From assembly GCA_020746875.1 (NCBI GenBank), contig JAGTJL010000003.1:2666001-2730000 (forward strand): a DNA stretch of 64,000 bases, written 5' to 3'. A program made the translations under genes and the position numbers. The notes below the pieces were generated by a model, which saw nothing but the letters and a program-made list of their open reading frames with translations, did not search any database and had not been told where the DNA came from. Position 1 is the stretch's first letter. Every line of letters starts with the position of its first letter. The DNA is from Rhexocercosporidium sp. MPI-PUGE-AT-0058 (lineage: Eukaryota > Ascomycota > Leotiomycetes > Helotiales). Below are positions 46,455-59,048 of the stretch, one piece after another.

Positions 46455-48052
46455 TTAGAACCCGTTACCATTATTGGCGATGAGTTTTGTGGTCTGACTA
46501 TTAGCACCGGTGACACTGGCGCCTGTTGATTGAGCGAGGGCCTTCATGCGGGCAACGACGGCGGCGGGGTCGGTGATCTTCTCGAGGGACATGAGGTACG
46601 CTGCTAGGCCTGCTACGTGGGGGGAGGCTATGCTACATTTAGTTCCGAGTATCTATGAATGAAATGGGAGATAATGAGAGGAAGCAACATACCCATACTC
46701 GTCCCACTCAACACGGCACTGGCGGTATTACTCGTAATGCCCACACTCTGCACCTTCACGCCTGGTGCGAAGATATCAACATCAGCGCCGAAATTCGAGA
46801 AGCTAGCCTTAGCATCATTGGCATCGATAGCGCCGACTGTAATTGCACTTGGTGCTGAGGCTGGGGAGACGTTCGCGGCGTCTTGGTTCTCGTTCCCGGC
46901 TGCGACGACGACGGTCACGCCTGCACGGGTGAGGGCTGCAACGGCAGAGTTCAGGGCGGCGGATTTGGAGCCACCGATGGACATGTTCATTACGGCTTTG
47001 CCGGCTAGGCCACGGGCTGTGGCATTTGTGGCGACTGAGTGGAGATATGTTAGCTTCACGTTTGCGTTGCCTGGGGATGAAAGGGAAGTTGGTGAATGGA
47101 GAAGGAGGATTTACCGAAGTTGAGTCCTGAAATGACTCCCGAGTTGGTTCCTGCTCCGTCTGCGTCGAGGGTCTTGACTGCGACCAACTCGACTTGCTTG
47201 GCTACGCCGAAGGTAGCTCCTCCAACTGTCCCCGCGACATGGCTTCCGTGTCCATTCTCATCTGTGTTGACATTGTTGACGAAGTTCGCTCCCCAGATTG
47301 CACGTCCCCCGTATTCCTGTTCTCAAATCAGCTTCCATTCCCCCCCCAAAAAATACAGGGTTAAGTGTGCAAGGGCCACAGGAGGTAGAAATTTTTACCT
47401 CGTGGGTGGTGAGGATCCCTGTGTCGACAATATATGCCGTAATTCCAGCTCCTGCTGTACTGTCGAAGATATATCCTGTCTCCCCCGCAGCAGCGTGCGA
47501 TATGCGCCTCAGTCCAGCTGGAGCAGCTGGTTGTGATACCAACGCGTTGATCTTAACCTTAGTATCCGCCTCGATGTACGAAACCTAATCACAGCCCTGT
47601 CAGCCACACTCAAATATACTTTCCCCCCACCAAGTCGAATCCAACCGAGTCTAAATTCCGAGGTAAGAACTAACGTGGGTCATGTCCGCAATCTCCATCA
47701 TCATAGCATCCTCAGCCTCGAGAATCGATCCTCTCCACCCTTGCATGGAGAAAGGCTCGATGTGGTTGGATAGTGTTCGTCCATCCAAGCCCCGGGCGTG
47801 AATACTCCGTTTCTTCATGGCGGTAGCGATCATTGCCCTGCAGTCATCCACTTCCTGATCCGAGGCGCTGTTGTTATACACTACGATGTAGCGATTTGGG
47901 AGGATGTCTAAAGCGTCGGCATTATTGATTGGAACCCCGAGACCTTTAACTCTCGATCCTCCTCTGGGTGTTGGTGAAGCTTGAGCGAATGTGAAGAGTG
48001 TGATAAAGAGTGCAAGCACCACCGAGACGGTGGATAGTCGGACGGAGAACAT
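46455..48052 (-). CDS. Secreted subtilisin-like serine protease (S8, proteinase K type)
   Basis: Minus-strand exons 48052-47675, 47584-47399, 47316-47115, 47034-46693 and 46627-46455 give 426 aa. A signal peptide (about 1-25) precedes an I9-type inhibitory propeptide with N-R-Y-I-V-V-Y; the mature enzyme starts near residue 140. The catalytic triad is complete: Asp in Y-I-V-D-T-G-I (D180), His in G-H-G-S-H-V-A-G (H211), Ser in S-G-T-S-M-A-S-P-H (S368); the oxyanion Asn is in A-A-G-N-E-N (N303). Size and layout match fungal extracellular subtilisins. Introns 60-83 bp; the last ends TAG directly before the serine-loop codons. An extracellular nutritional or wall-directed protease; intact. Confidence 0.95.
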
Positions 48053-49329
48053 ATTGAGTTTTGGTTTTTGTTGGATGAATAGACACAGCTACTACCAAAA
48101 AAGATCGAACCAGCGGAGATAGGATGAAGATGAAGAAGAATAGGAAGAAAAAATAAACAAGAGGGACGGAAGGACAGTCACACAGTCAGTCACACACACG
48201 AAAAACGAACAGAGAAGTAAGAATCAACAAAGAGAGCAAGAAGGGAGGGTTGGAGAAGGTATGTATATCAGAGAAGGGAAAGGAGAGGAAGTAGATCCAT
48301 CTCGAGATTTCTCATGTCCTGCTTTGGCCTGGTGTGCCCCTCTCTCCCCTTCCCCTTGGGTGGCGTTTCTGATTGGAGTGGATAGAACTGGACCTGTCTT
48401 GTCAATCCCAAGCTCCTCGCTTAAGCCTCCGTGCTCCTGTACCTGCAGCTACACAAGCGCCAAGTCAATTGCGAAACCAGAGGATCTCTATTCCAGGCCG
48501 GGCCAAGAAGCCACGCCGTTACAGGATGCCTGCAAAACACCTGAGCCTATTTCAGCCAGTGCCCGTATTCAGCCACGACACCGCTGCGACGCTGAGGAGG
48601 CGAGGAAGGGCACTGTAGGGTCGAGGGTGGGTGCGACATCACGGAGGATTGTGTAGCAGAGCCCAGGGCATTGAATAGCATTAGAGCAAATCTGCCATAT
48701 GCGTGCATCTTGTTTGCAGGCCTGCTGTCAGTCTGGCTACCTGGGTGGCTGGCGTCGTTGGCCCGTTTCAACACACGCAAGAAGAAAGAAAAAGATAGAC
48801 AGACGGGAGCGAAGAGATCGACCTTGCATCGATGATCTCCGAAATGGCTGACCGCCCCCCTAGCCTGGCTCTGAGGACGAAATGGCCAGTAGGGTCCGAC
48901 GATATAACTGGATGCTGTTATGCTAGGCCACGCACCGTCAAACAAAGACGAAGCATCGGAAGAAGATAAATCTCAGAGCATGCTCGACTTGGCGCAGGAC
49001 CCAAACAGAGCAAACGCATGCCTCGGGAAGATTTGTCGTGTCCCAGATGTCCCAGAAGCAAGCTTGATTTGTTGACTGGGCAGCTGGGCCAAAACAATCG
49101 TTTGTTCGTCCTGTGTTGGTTCGGCTTGGACCCCAATGCCCCACAGCGCCTTTTTCCCATCCGGCGTCTACGCCACGAAACGCTGTTTTGTTCCCTTCGC
49201 TTTCCAAGTCTCCAAGCTCTCAGCGTGTTCCACCAACAAACACGCCGAGTCTCTCCAGAATGCCATATCACCCATTCGCAGCATACCCCATGGAGCTCCC
49301 TTTCCAACATGTCTTGCCCATACTATGAA
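48053..49329. other. Upstream region of the subtilisin gene
   Basis: A purine-rich leader (48100-48250) follows the start codon on the minus strand. Frames on both strands at 48261-49390 overlap each other and lack motifs; none is called. Confidence 0.45.
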
Positions 49330-50270
49330 AGTCCGTGTTCCTTCGCAAGTCATCACACAGCCATCCCGTAACCGCCGTCCCATTGGCTAAATGCAAATTG
49401 ATGGCATTGACACCGATGTTTGTGCATGGGGTAGCGGCACTGCATTGAAAGAGGCCAATTGGATCTCTCAGTAGCGCGCCCGTCAAATCATTTACAGGTC
49501 TAAGATTGAGACTAATTGTCATCGCCGGCCTGACTACTGGACGTTGTAGGTTACACTGGGGTGATAGATGTTGAGGCCTGCGGACGTTTCGAAGCTTGTG
49601 GTTCCGAAAGGTCACCTTTTTGATGTCTTTAATACGGGACGAGATGTGTGAAATTCCTCATGAATTAAAAAAGGGACGCTGTCGTCCAATACCACCGCAG
49701 CCTCGGTTTGGAGGATTCTCATATTGTTGGCCAGCCCAGGTTTTGAGGTATCCGGCAGGTTGAGTGTTGTTACATATGATCTTCTCGGCTGTGATGTTTT
49801 CAATGCGTTCGAAAACACGGTTGTACTGGCCGATGGAACCGAGAGTGATGCCGAGTCCGCGAATGAAGTATGAGTTGGAGATTGATATGCTGATGCTGTC
49901 GGTTTTGCATATCATACCTTTCTCATTGATTGATTGTTACATTCCATATCCTCGGAACGTCCGAAATCCATGCTGTTGACTGGTTTTGATAGCCCTTGGG
50001 CTTCATAATTGAACCAGTATGGAACGTCCGTACTGCACTGTAATGATTGTTCAACATGACTGCACCTACCAACAACATCCCCTTTAAATCAAACTTGCAA
50101 TATTCAAGACCGATCAGGTTCGTGATGATCTGAACGATATATAATTTCATTAAGGAGAACTTCCTTACCATACCTACCGCATATCTGGAAGGCGTCCATG
50201 ACAGCGGATGCTTCATCTGAGCCAGTAGATGTTCCTGGCGCCTCCAAAGTTGAACAAAGTTATAGGAAGG
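49330..50270 (-). pseudogene. Relic of a GH28 exo-polygalacturonase
   Basis: Pieces of one GH28 protein occur in order on the minus strand but in different frames: an N-terminal part D-A-F-Q-I-C-G-R-Y-G-K near 50170-50215, then L-E-Y-C-K-F-D-L-K-G and Y-Q-N-Q-S-T-A-W-I near 49980-50100; then a jump to G-S-I-G-Q-Y and Y-L-K-T-W-A-G (49720-49850), and a C-terminal C-S-A-A-T-P-C-T-N-I with N-G-T-A-V-T-G-W-L-C (49370-49450). The region with the catalytic NTD and DD motifs is absent, so an internal deletion of perhaps 150-200 codons accompanies at least two frameshifts. Originally a secreted pectin-degrading enzyme; now non-functional. Confidence 0.8.
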
Positions 50271-52288
50271 ATAGATGACAATTTATCCATATACTGTTTA
50301 TTGCCTCTCAAGCCACCAAAGCAACCGTCCTCTCGCTGTCTTTCGAGGGAAATTGAAGTTAGAATAAAGTATACACTGATGTGATCTGCACTTGTCCGAT
50401 TGAAACACGGGGAAGGAAGAGTTTCTCCGCATTTCTAACGTCGCCCTTGCAGATAAAGAACTGGTCAACTTGATTGAAATGTCAAGCCAATGGCTTCATC
50501 AAAATCGACTAGATGAATTTTGACGTTTGCCCTAAACACGCTTCTCGTGCCATCACAAAGCCTTGCCAGTAAGCCTTCGTCTATCTGAATACACTCCCAC
50601 TTCCAATACGGCTGCGTCCCCCGAAAGTTAACTCTAACACCGGGAATGAGAGGCGTTCAATCGCCACGAACTTGGAAGCAAGTGAGTATGATCGGAATCA
50701 AGCAGACCAAGCTCACCGTCCTGACACTTGACAGGACTCAAACGGTGGCCCATTCGCAAGCTTGAATCGTGCCTAGTGCCTTGGTCATTCCTCGAGGGCA
50801 CAATAACTTTACCTGGACCTTAACCTTACAGATACGGTAACGCCACACTCAAATCAAATCCACGCATGGTCTCGAGCTAGGCTGGCGCTGGCTCAATCAT
50901 GCATGCAGCACATGTTTCAAAGACTCCGATTTGGTGAACTGTCGATACGAATCCATTTGGTTGCCGCGTCACCTGATCCGCGACCTCGTTCGGGGAGATC
51001 AGACGTTCCAGATCTGGAGGAGTGGGACGCTTTGATTCGTCATCTGGAGATCGTCTCGTCTTTGGGAGAGTTTGGGGAATATGTGCTTGTGATAATCGAC
51101 TTGGACTGATCGACAGGTTAGAAATAGCAGGGATGATCAATTCGTAAATGCGAGGAAAGAGAGAAAGACGGTGATGAGAGGGAAATAGGGTGCGGAAATA
51201 TAATGCATAAAAGTTTTTCCTTGCTGGATGCGAAGACTTTGAGCTTGTGATTGAATCTTGAATTCTCCTCCAATGCACTTCAACTACTCGCCAAGACATG
51301 TTTACCAAACAAAAGATTATCTATGCAAAGAAATATCACGATGATTGACCCTCATTTCGGAGTCCTCATTGATACGGAAGGTCATTGGCGCGCGCCATAC
51401 GAGAAAGAAATTGTTCAGGGGCCCCTCGGCAACGCTCGAAACAAACCCCACTCAATGACCCGTGTTCCACATAAACAAGTAACCCTGTAAGAAGGTTGTC
51501 TACCAGATACACTGCAGAGCATCATCGAACGACTAAAAGCAACGTTGTTCTTTCTTCTTTCCATTGATGGCAGCATCATGCATGTGGACTGTACAGCGAC
51601 GGTCAAGTAGCGCGCCAAAGACCCCCGAGTTCCTTCTCCATGTTCTCTTGAATCTAATGTTTTCGAGATGATGACATGATGTCAGAGAATTCAAAGAGAA
51701 TTAAGCATCTGGGTATGCCAACTTGGAGCACGGGTGTCTTGAGGGGGCGTCGGCTGGGGATCTTTTTGCAGAGAAGGGAGGGCATTGGTCGCATCATGAC
51801 AGGAGTAGTAATGAGGAGGTACGGTTGGTGCAGCAGGTTGAGAAGTAGAGTTACTGAGACGATTCTCTGCTGAGGGTAGGTCCGGGGGTGATGATCAACG
51901 TATCAATAGTATGAGCGGGGTCGGTGGAAAGGGGTTCTTTCGTTCTATACATAGCTGCGTATCCGCAGACAATACTGCAGTTTTTTGCTTCGTTTCCCCA
52001 TTTTTCCTTGTTGTTTTAACTTCACAGTCGACTTGCTGCCGTATCTCACATGCTGTGGAAACAAAGCACAAAAGCTCACCAGGTATTAGGAGTCTTGAAA
52101 TGGTACTCGACAAAACACAAGAAGCACGTTTCTCATTTCTTGAAATCAAACAGCATTCAGTGCCAGGAGGCATGTTGATATCTTCATCTCTAATCCCCCC
52201 AACCTAGGCAGTCCTCTCAGCCCTTTGATACGTTTCTTGAAGCTATCCAAAACTCGATGCAAGTAAACAAACAAATGTTTTGGCTGAT

Positions 52289-52326
52289 AGGAGGTGGAAT
52301 CGAACCAAAGGACGTTTCCACCTCCT
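52289..52326. repeat. Perfect 11-bp inverted repeat (hairpin)
   Basis: Arms AGGAGGTGGAA (52289-52299) and TTCCACCTCCT (52316-52326) are exact reverse complements around a 16-base loop. No poly-T follows, and no gene ends nearby. A GTTCGATTCC-like core on the minus strand recalls a tRNA T-arm, but no tRNA folds around it. Confidence 0.8.
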
Positions 52327-53220
52327 GGAACTCGTCTACAATTCAGCATTTCAACATTCCAGCTAGCTGTCTTTTTTTCCAGCACAAGCAACGGTGTTCG
52401 TGCTGTCACCAGTCCAGAACATCAACACATCACAACTGAGTCCTCATCAATGACAGTACCTAGCATCGTTGAAACGGCCATCCGGAAGTAAGCGACTACA
52501 GCCCAATATTAAACCAAACAACCAAAATCCCTCTGCTGCAAGCTACAGTATCTGAAAAGGATGTTCACTCCGTCCCCAAGGCAGAGCATCACCGAGAAAA
52601 CATGCCAAAGACACTTGCCTGCAACTACCTCATGAAAATCGGTTGCTTCTGGAATTTGTTCGCTATACGGGAATAATAATCCTTCTAACGAATGTGTTTA
52701 CATTCCAACACTACGTACCTACCTGCCGTCTCGAGTCTTTCCAGCACCTTCAATATTGTTTACTCCGTCCTCAAACCAGAACAAGACCCACCGACTTCTG
52801 TGAATAGACATGAACGCCCATCACACAAATGCGCACCGGTCTTCCTAGATCCTCGCATCAGAATATTGACTGTTTAGATGTCGTGTCGTCCTTGGTATTG
52901 TTGGCTCTTAAGCGACTCCAAACTGGGATTGAGCCTGGTCGTGCCCGCCAAATTCACATCCACACAACCTCAATTCAAGATCCCGGCCCGTCTTCTCTTC
53001 CTCAGTAAGCTTAACATCTTTATCCAACACTCCACGCGTCTCACCAGTATCTGAGTATCAAATCCCAGATGATCGGCTCTACGTGGGCTCGTCGATTAAA
53101 AGCTACAAAGTAAGTTAGTGACATTCCCTGGATCCTTCGAGAAACCTTATCTGACGCAAAGACAGCCTTTAGATCAGCATCATAGCAAGCTTCAATCAAG
53201 TTTCATCGTTGCCTGATATC

Positions 53221-53776
53221 CTCCTGGCAGATCTTGGGACTTCGAGATTCCTTGTTAAGTGTCTGAAGATTGGGATACCCTCACTCAAGTCCACATCCTC
53301 GCTATCAGTCAAGATCCAAACCTCTCCTGATTCTCACGTACGCAGTAGTTCAAGTTTTCATCTTCTGGGTAGACCTCGAGACACAAACTCATTCTAGGCA
53401 TCTGGAGTCTTCGATACCACTAGCCAAGCACGCGTCGCATTCCAGCTTTGTTCCCAGTTCATGACCCTTCAATTTCCCAAGCTAAGTTCACTACATCGAC
53501 TTTGCTCTGCAGCTGCTAACCAGATGGCAGATCCTAAATTCAACGACCCAATCCCACGGTGATATCTTGCTGTTCATTCTCCTAGGCAGATCTTGGTACT
53601 TTGAACCTCATGCCAACACGTCTCGACACCGCGATATCGTCCCACGGAGCCCATACCTACGCGTCCAGTAATAATTCGCGACTCTCGCCGTTGAGATTCA
53701 ACGCCAACACAATCTTCATTCTGGACAGCGACAATCTTCCATCTCCTAAGCAGGATTTGGCACTTTCGTGTTCTGG
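53221..53776. repeat. Degenerate short interspersed repeats
   Basis: Related 30-bp units at 53221 (CTCCTGGCAGATCTTGGGAC), 53580 (TCCTAGGCAGATCTTGGTAC) and 53743 (CTCCTAAGCAGGATTTGGCA) are each followed by CTT and a variable tail; weaker matches lie near 53391 and 53522. Spacing is irregular, so this is not a satellite array. Origin unknown. Confidence 0.45.
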
Positions 53777-54688
53777 ATCGCCCACCACACTGAAGTTCAA
53801 GACGCAGCCGCAGAACATCGGCAAGAAAACGGTTTCTTTTCAACATAGTTGAGAGGATCAAAATCAGCGCTGTCGATCATGACACAACCACAACTCGATA
53901 CGTCAATTGATGGAGCAGTTCTCGAGGAGGATCCTTCAAAGTCCGAGAGCTGGCAATGCGATGTTCCATCTGCCCACCCTATGTGGATGAAAGTGCTGCG
54001 TCCCCTGAACTACTCGATAATCTAGGCCACAGGATCAGATCATTTCTTCCGATCCCAAGACTATACATGATGCTTAAGCCAATCTTTCTTGTATCCGTGG
54101 GCCGTTTCGCCACCCTGTTCAGTGTGATTGGGAGCCAGCAGTAGGGCCAGTGTTCCCGGTGGCCGAATAGCTAAGTACCACATCTCACACAGCACTTGAC
54201 GAATCCCACCCCAAAAGTATGAGCACGGTTCAGACAAACCAGAAATCGGAGAACACACAGGAGAGGACAGGTGACCAGTTTAGCAGATGGCCAACACTCT
54301 ATCAAACTCGACTTCGCCATATCTTAAAATCGTCAAGTGTCTGCCACTCAAGCCTGGCGCAGCCACCTCCGTAGCCGTCATAAAATCTCTACAATTGCAA
54401 TAAGCGAGGACGTTTTCTGTCCAGATACAGAGGAACTTGTTCAGTCGTAAGTCAATACTTTACTAGATAATCGCACCGCATTAAAGATCTTCAGGAAAAT
54501 TTCCTCGTGGTAACGTATACACGTGACTTGTCAAATTTTCGTTTTCTAGAAACCAAAGAGGGATCCATAACAGAAGTAGAAAGATCATATGAACCATGAA
54601 GCAATCGTAAATTGAGAAAACGCCCATGTAACTCCATCCCTCCAAAAAATTTCAAAGGGTATCAAGAAACGCCAATATTTCCACCTCC

Positions 54689-55500
54689 TCAAGGCAACTC
54701 CACCAGCACCTGCGGCTTCGAATCACTCCTCAACTCAACTGGATGCCTCTCATTCCTCGGACTCTTCTGACTCCCTTCCATCTCACTAATCGCCGTCTGC
54801 GTACTCATCCGATTCGATTTAAACCTCGGAAACCTCCCATCTATCCCCGCCGTACTTGGTGGACTCAAGGGTGGACTCAAGGGCGGACTTGAAGGTGGAC
54901 TTCCCCATTCCAGTCTTTTATTCGTCTCTGCAGCTTCCTGCAATTGCGCCTTAACCACCAATCTCGCCACCAGTGTAGCCAAAGCATCCTTCAAAGTCTT
55001 CCGAACGAACCGAGTCATCAAAAAGTTGCATTTCACTGAAAAGGGTCAGCAAAGAAAGTTATAAAATAAAAAATAGATAAAAACTCACTTTCAACATCTT
55101 CCCTCAAATACAATCCAGTAATCGGTGCTCCGATACCGATCTCTGCTGGCATGACTGGCTCTCCAGGCATATTCCCACCCAGTGTCCATTTTTCTTTGAT
55201 GTCCAATCCCATCGGCGCATAGACATGATTCTGTAATCCATTCGCCAAATCATGGAAGCAAGCCTTAAATGACACCTTCCCCTTATATCCCGGTAGATAG
55301 CTTATCATATCCGTAATTTGATACCATGTACAATGATACTCTTCGGGTGTAGCTTCGGGTGGAGGATTGATTCGATGACGGTCCGTATGCGCGGGGTTCA
55401 AGTCTATCATCTCGAGATGGTCATGCAAGGTCTCGAGGACGGTCTCGCGCGACACTCCGGCCGGGAGCGGCGTAATCGTCGTGAAGACTGTCTTCGCCAT
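54689..55500 (-). CDS. DUF7053-domain protein
   Basis: Exons 55500-55089 and 55035-54689 give 252 aa; the 53-bp intron with CTGACC branch site is spliced so that E-D-V-E-M-K-C-N-F-L is continuous. The N-terminus T-V-F-T-T-I-T-P-L-P-A-G-V and C-T-W-Y-Q-I-T-D, followed by K-A-C-F-H-D-L-x-N-G-L-Q-x-H-V-Y-A-P, are hallmarks of fungal DUF7053 proteins, a SRPBCC-like fold (family knowledge, not proven here). The C-terminus is Ser/Pro-rich with tandem P-P-L-S-P. Role unknown. It faces away from the ORF at 55606. Confidence 0.85.
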
Positions 55501-55605
55501 CGTTGATGTTGTGCGATGGATGTGCGACTTAGATTCTGGGGGGTGGGGAGGGTTTCGGTTGAAGTAGACCTCGTAATCTGACGTGAGCGATCAGCTCCCT
55601 GCGGG

Positions 55606-56301
55606 ATGTCGGAGCTTGGCGGCGGTGTATCAAGAATGAGAGTTTTGATGGGCGGAAATTGCTGCTTAGAGTTCTGCCAGCTGGACTCAGCTCAGCAGAT
55701 GGGTCGAGCTGAACTCAATTTCGTAAAACGATATTTGACTGTATTACATTCCGTTCTATCGTGTTCCTCAGCATCAAAAGGACGACGATTGATGATGATG
55801 CCAAGTGCCAACTCAGTAGCTGGGGAGGACAAGCCGTGGCGAATGGGCTATGTACTGATTACTGATGCGCCACTCGTGACAGAGTATTTGTATTTGTCAG
55901 GGAACTCCTTGGAAGAAGATGACTTGAACTTGTTTGAGTCGAATGATGATAGATTTGTAGCTGCATGTCTTGCAGTTTCCCGAGACAGTACTAGTAGATC
56001 GTCATGGTACCCCGCAATACCCCTGAGAAGGATCGATAAGGTCCCGAAAAGAGGGAGACGAAGCCTGGAATGTCTTGGTTTTTTTGCTAGCGAGAGGCAT
56101 GGAAGCGGCGTGCAGGGCTTCTGTGCAGTGCTCTACGCATTTGCTCCGATTCTTCTCATCATTGCAGTATTACTCGGCTTCATCATTCTGCTGTCAAAGT
56201 GCGCAAAAAATTGTTCGAAAGCCCTCATCATAAAGTTCGATTGTTTCGTGAAGTCGCAATTAAGTGTTCTCGGATTAAGACTTCCCGTACATATGCTGTG
56301 A
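55606..56301 (+). CDS. Unrecognised ORF with one transmembrane segment, 231 aa
   Basis: An uninterrupted ATG-started frame, divergent from the DUF7053 gene. Internal Met codons near 55791 (M-M-M-P-S-A-N) are an alternative start. The middle is acidic and Ser-rich; a hydrophobic stretch A-P-I-L-L-I-I-A-V-L-L-G-F-I-I-L-L lies about 45 residues from the end, followed by a Cys/Lys-rich tail. Its length without introns is the main evidence that it is real; no family recognised. Confidence 0.4.
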   Translation: MSELGGGVSRMRVLMGGNCCLEFCQLDSAQQMGRAELNFVKRYLTVLHSVLSCSSASKGRRLMMMPSANSVAGEDKPWRMGYVLITDAPLVTEYLYLSGNSLEEDDLNLFESNDDRFVAACLAVSRDSTSRSSWYPAIPLRRIDKVPKRGRRSLECLGFFASERHGSGVQGFCAVLYAFAPILLIIAVLLGFIILLSKCAKNCSKALIIKFDCFVKSQLSVLGLRLPVHML

Positions 56302-59048
56302 ATTTAGTGTTACTGAGCCGGCATCCTGAGTTGCCGAGTCAAATAGTGCAGGAGTTTCTTGTTTACGATGACATTTAATTGGCAGTCGAGCTCTCTTTTG
56401 TGGCTTCATGAGAAGATCTACACTGATTCTGCAGCCTGATTGTTTACAGCGGTTTAGGTGTTGGCAGACATTAGAGGCAGTTTAGCGAGGGGTTCAGGGG
56501 GGTAGTTTCTTGTTTTAGACATCAAAATCCGCAGGAATAGCCAAAAGGGAAGGAACACTCGACTAAATTATTGCGCGAATATTTGGAAATTTCGGCTGCA
56601 TGGGAGAATCAGCGAAGTGGAGGTAAAGTTGAAAGTTGTAGTCCTTTGAGCAAGATTCAGTTCTTAATTTATTTCCTCTCTATCCTGTTTCATCAGGCTT
56701 TATCAAAAGCCGTCCTATTAACGATATCTTTCCTCTTTTCTATACACACTTGCGACTTATCCTCCTTCGGTATTCATACCGCACGACTACAACAAAATTG
56801 ATCAAGAAGCAAAGGAGAATATGTTTCAAGGCAACTCTCCGGGTCCTCAAAACTACTGAAGCTAACGGATGACTTTACTCACAAAAGCATTCATTCTTGA
56901 TGGCATTTCTGCATTCCCTCCTTGCTGGCAGGCTAGTTTTTCCGGGAGAGTTGCACACAATTTTACAAGACTCCAGAAGAATACAATATTAAGATCTCTG
57001 TATCCTCTGTCCAGGTAGTCTAGTGTAATTTATTTTGACCCCTTTTATTTTTATTTAGTTGCTGCAGTTTGCATGTTTCAGGAAATCAATTTCTTTAGCG
57101 AGGATCAAAACCCTCGTGAAGAACACTTCGTCATTTTGTTATGAAGACAGCGCACAGCGATTCAGGTCCAAGTACTATAGATTCCTTGCCGTGATTACCC
57201 CCCTTTCAAACAATTTAGAGCGTTACCGCCCACGTTTGGCAACGACGGAGATGAGAGTCAAATCGTATGTGCGGCTGGGCGGAGGAGGTTCAAAAATTCT
57301 AGTCTGGTATGTATTACAACATAGATGATTTCCTATCTACCAACTATCCACTCTATCAGATGATCTAGGATACTGTCAAGAGGGCGAGGCTTGGCCTACC
57401 TGCAAAAGTTATCTGTCTCCCACAAGGAAGCCCCATTTTTACCTTGTCCACATGCTCCAATCTTCCCAGAACAAATAAGCAAAGATGACGAGCTTCAGGC
57501 AGTGAAGGAAATTCTTCAGCGGAAGTAAACTGGTTTCAGCATTTCTCAGTAAGTCAATTCCTAATTCGGCATACTCGTTGACTTGCTTCTTCCTTAACCA
57601 TGATTCGTCGAATTGGCGCAGTACTGTAAGCGAACTTTTCAGCTGTGGGTTGCTTTCTCCTTACTCCAACCTCATCTCTTCAAAAGCAGCACGTCTCGCC
57701 CCTAGCGTTGATCCTGTCGATCGTTCTCAACTTCATTGACTGTCCATGTTCAGCATGTACCTCAGCCTTGTCCTGACTAAGAGACCTGCAGAGATTACTT
57801 TGGAAAGGTTCCACCAACAGCGGGGTAATTTCCCGAGGCAACATATTTCTTGCCGATGAACACAAGCCCACGAGGAGGACCGTTTGTGGCTTTGTTCGAA
57901 TTAGACTCAGAGGCTTCAAGTAAAGCTCCCGGATTCTGCTTGTTGGTTCTGCTGTATCATCCAAGCCCTGCTAGTGGCATGTGTTGCGACAGTTTCCCCA
58001 TATACTCGTCCCCGACAGTCCCGGATGACAGGAATGATTGCAGCTGAGATTTAAAGTTCTTATTTTCATGATCATGCCGCATTCAAATTTTCTTCCTTTT
58101 GTCCTTCTCCAACGGTACAACACCGAGTTATGACCGAGGTATCAAGGAAGTTTGATGGTAGCAGCTGCCTCTTTACCCCTAAATGGATAGGCAGATTATT
58201 GTTCTATCAAAATTCTATGTATTGAGAAAGGCAAGTATGCCGAGACAGAGCAACTTTGGGTCGATAATGCGCGTACTTACCCCGCATGCGGATGAAGAAG
58301 CTCGGCTTCTTATCAAAATGAGCTTCAGGTGGTAGCTCCATCGAGATATCGAATGTACTCCACATTGCAGCAACAGAAGCTCCTCGCGCTCAAAACGGAA
58401 AACAGAACCTCATGTTCGTTCATGGAATCCAATCCTTACATCCACAAAGCAAGCTTTCTAAGTTTCTAAAGACAAGCCGGGGGCAAATTTCAACACGAAC
58501 GAGACATGTTTGGCAACTATACCGACATACCATCACCCCTCGACCGGTACTCATGCTTCATCCGCAATTCCGGGTCGGCCAGACGGCGAACTTTTCATTT
58601 CCTTGATGATGAGAGGCCAGAACTGAGACTTTCGAACCTGGCTCTCTGTTTTTGCATAGAAGTTTCCAACCTAAGCTCTCTAGACTTATTTCCGGATCGC
58701 GGGGTAGTGGTGGGGTTGAGACTAGGTCCATGATCTGCGAGCGGCTCTGCCAATGAGAACTTATTACAACCCTAGATTCTCCATGTGGATATCATCACCG
58801 ACCACCCCATCTTGAATCGAATACATCACACGTGCATTATCAGGGACAGCTAAGTCTCGGAAGAACCAATAGGATGTGCTTGTGTAGCATCTCGGTATCG
58901 TTCCGCGTCTGACCATGGATCGCCCGAGTGATATAGAAAGTTCATTTTAAAGCTCTCACCTCCCCATTCCAACAGCTGTTTTGACAGTATATACAAGTTG
59001 CTATCGAAAGCTACCAACTCATAGAAAGAGAAACTCGAAATCGCAACG
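56302..59048. other. Gene-poor region upstream of the monooxygenase
   Basis: No ORF with motif or splice support. The TATATA at 58988 lies 61 bp before the monooxygenase start codon. Confidence 0.45.
58988..58993 (+). promoter_or_regulatory. TATA-like element before the Baeyer-Villiger gene
   Basis: TATATA 61 bp upstream of the ATG at 59049, in a plausible core-promoter position with a short leader. Confidence 0.45.

Larger units (their letters stand above)
50271..54688. other. Long gene-poor region
   Basis: About 4.4 kb without a supported gene. ORFs such as 50903-51109 (+, 68 aa, ending L-V-I-I-D-L-D) and several around 52.9-53.9 kb lack splice or motif support. Notable items inside are the hairpin at 52289-52326 and degenerate repeats at 53221-53776. 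No transposase, reverse transcriptase or long terminal repeat was recognised. Confidence 0.5.

Noticed and set aside
50877..51308. 143-codon frame on the minus strand
   Set aside because: Composition is unlike protein and there is no motif or splice support; a + strand frame overlaps it.
52280..52350. tRNA-like GTTCGATTCC core on the minus strand
   Set aside because: No acceptor stem, D-arm or anticodon arm can be folded around it; the symmetry is explained by the hairpin.
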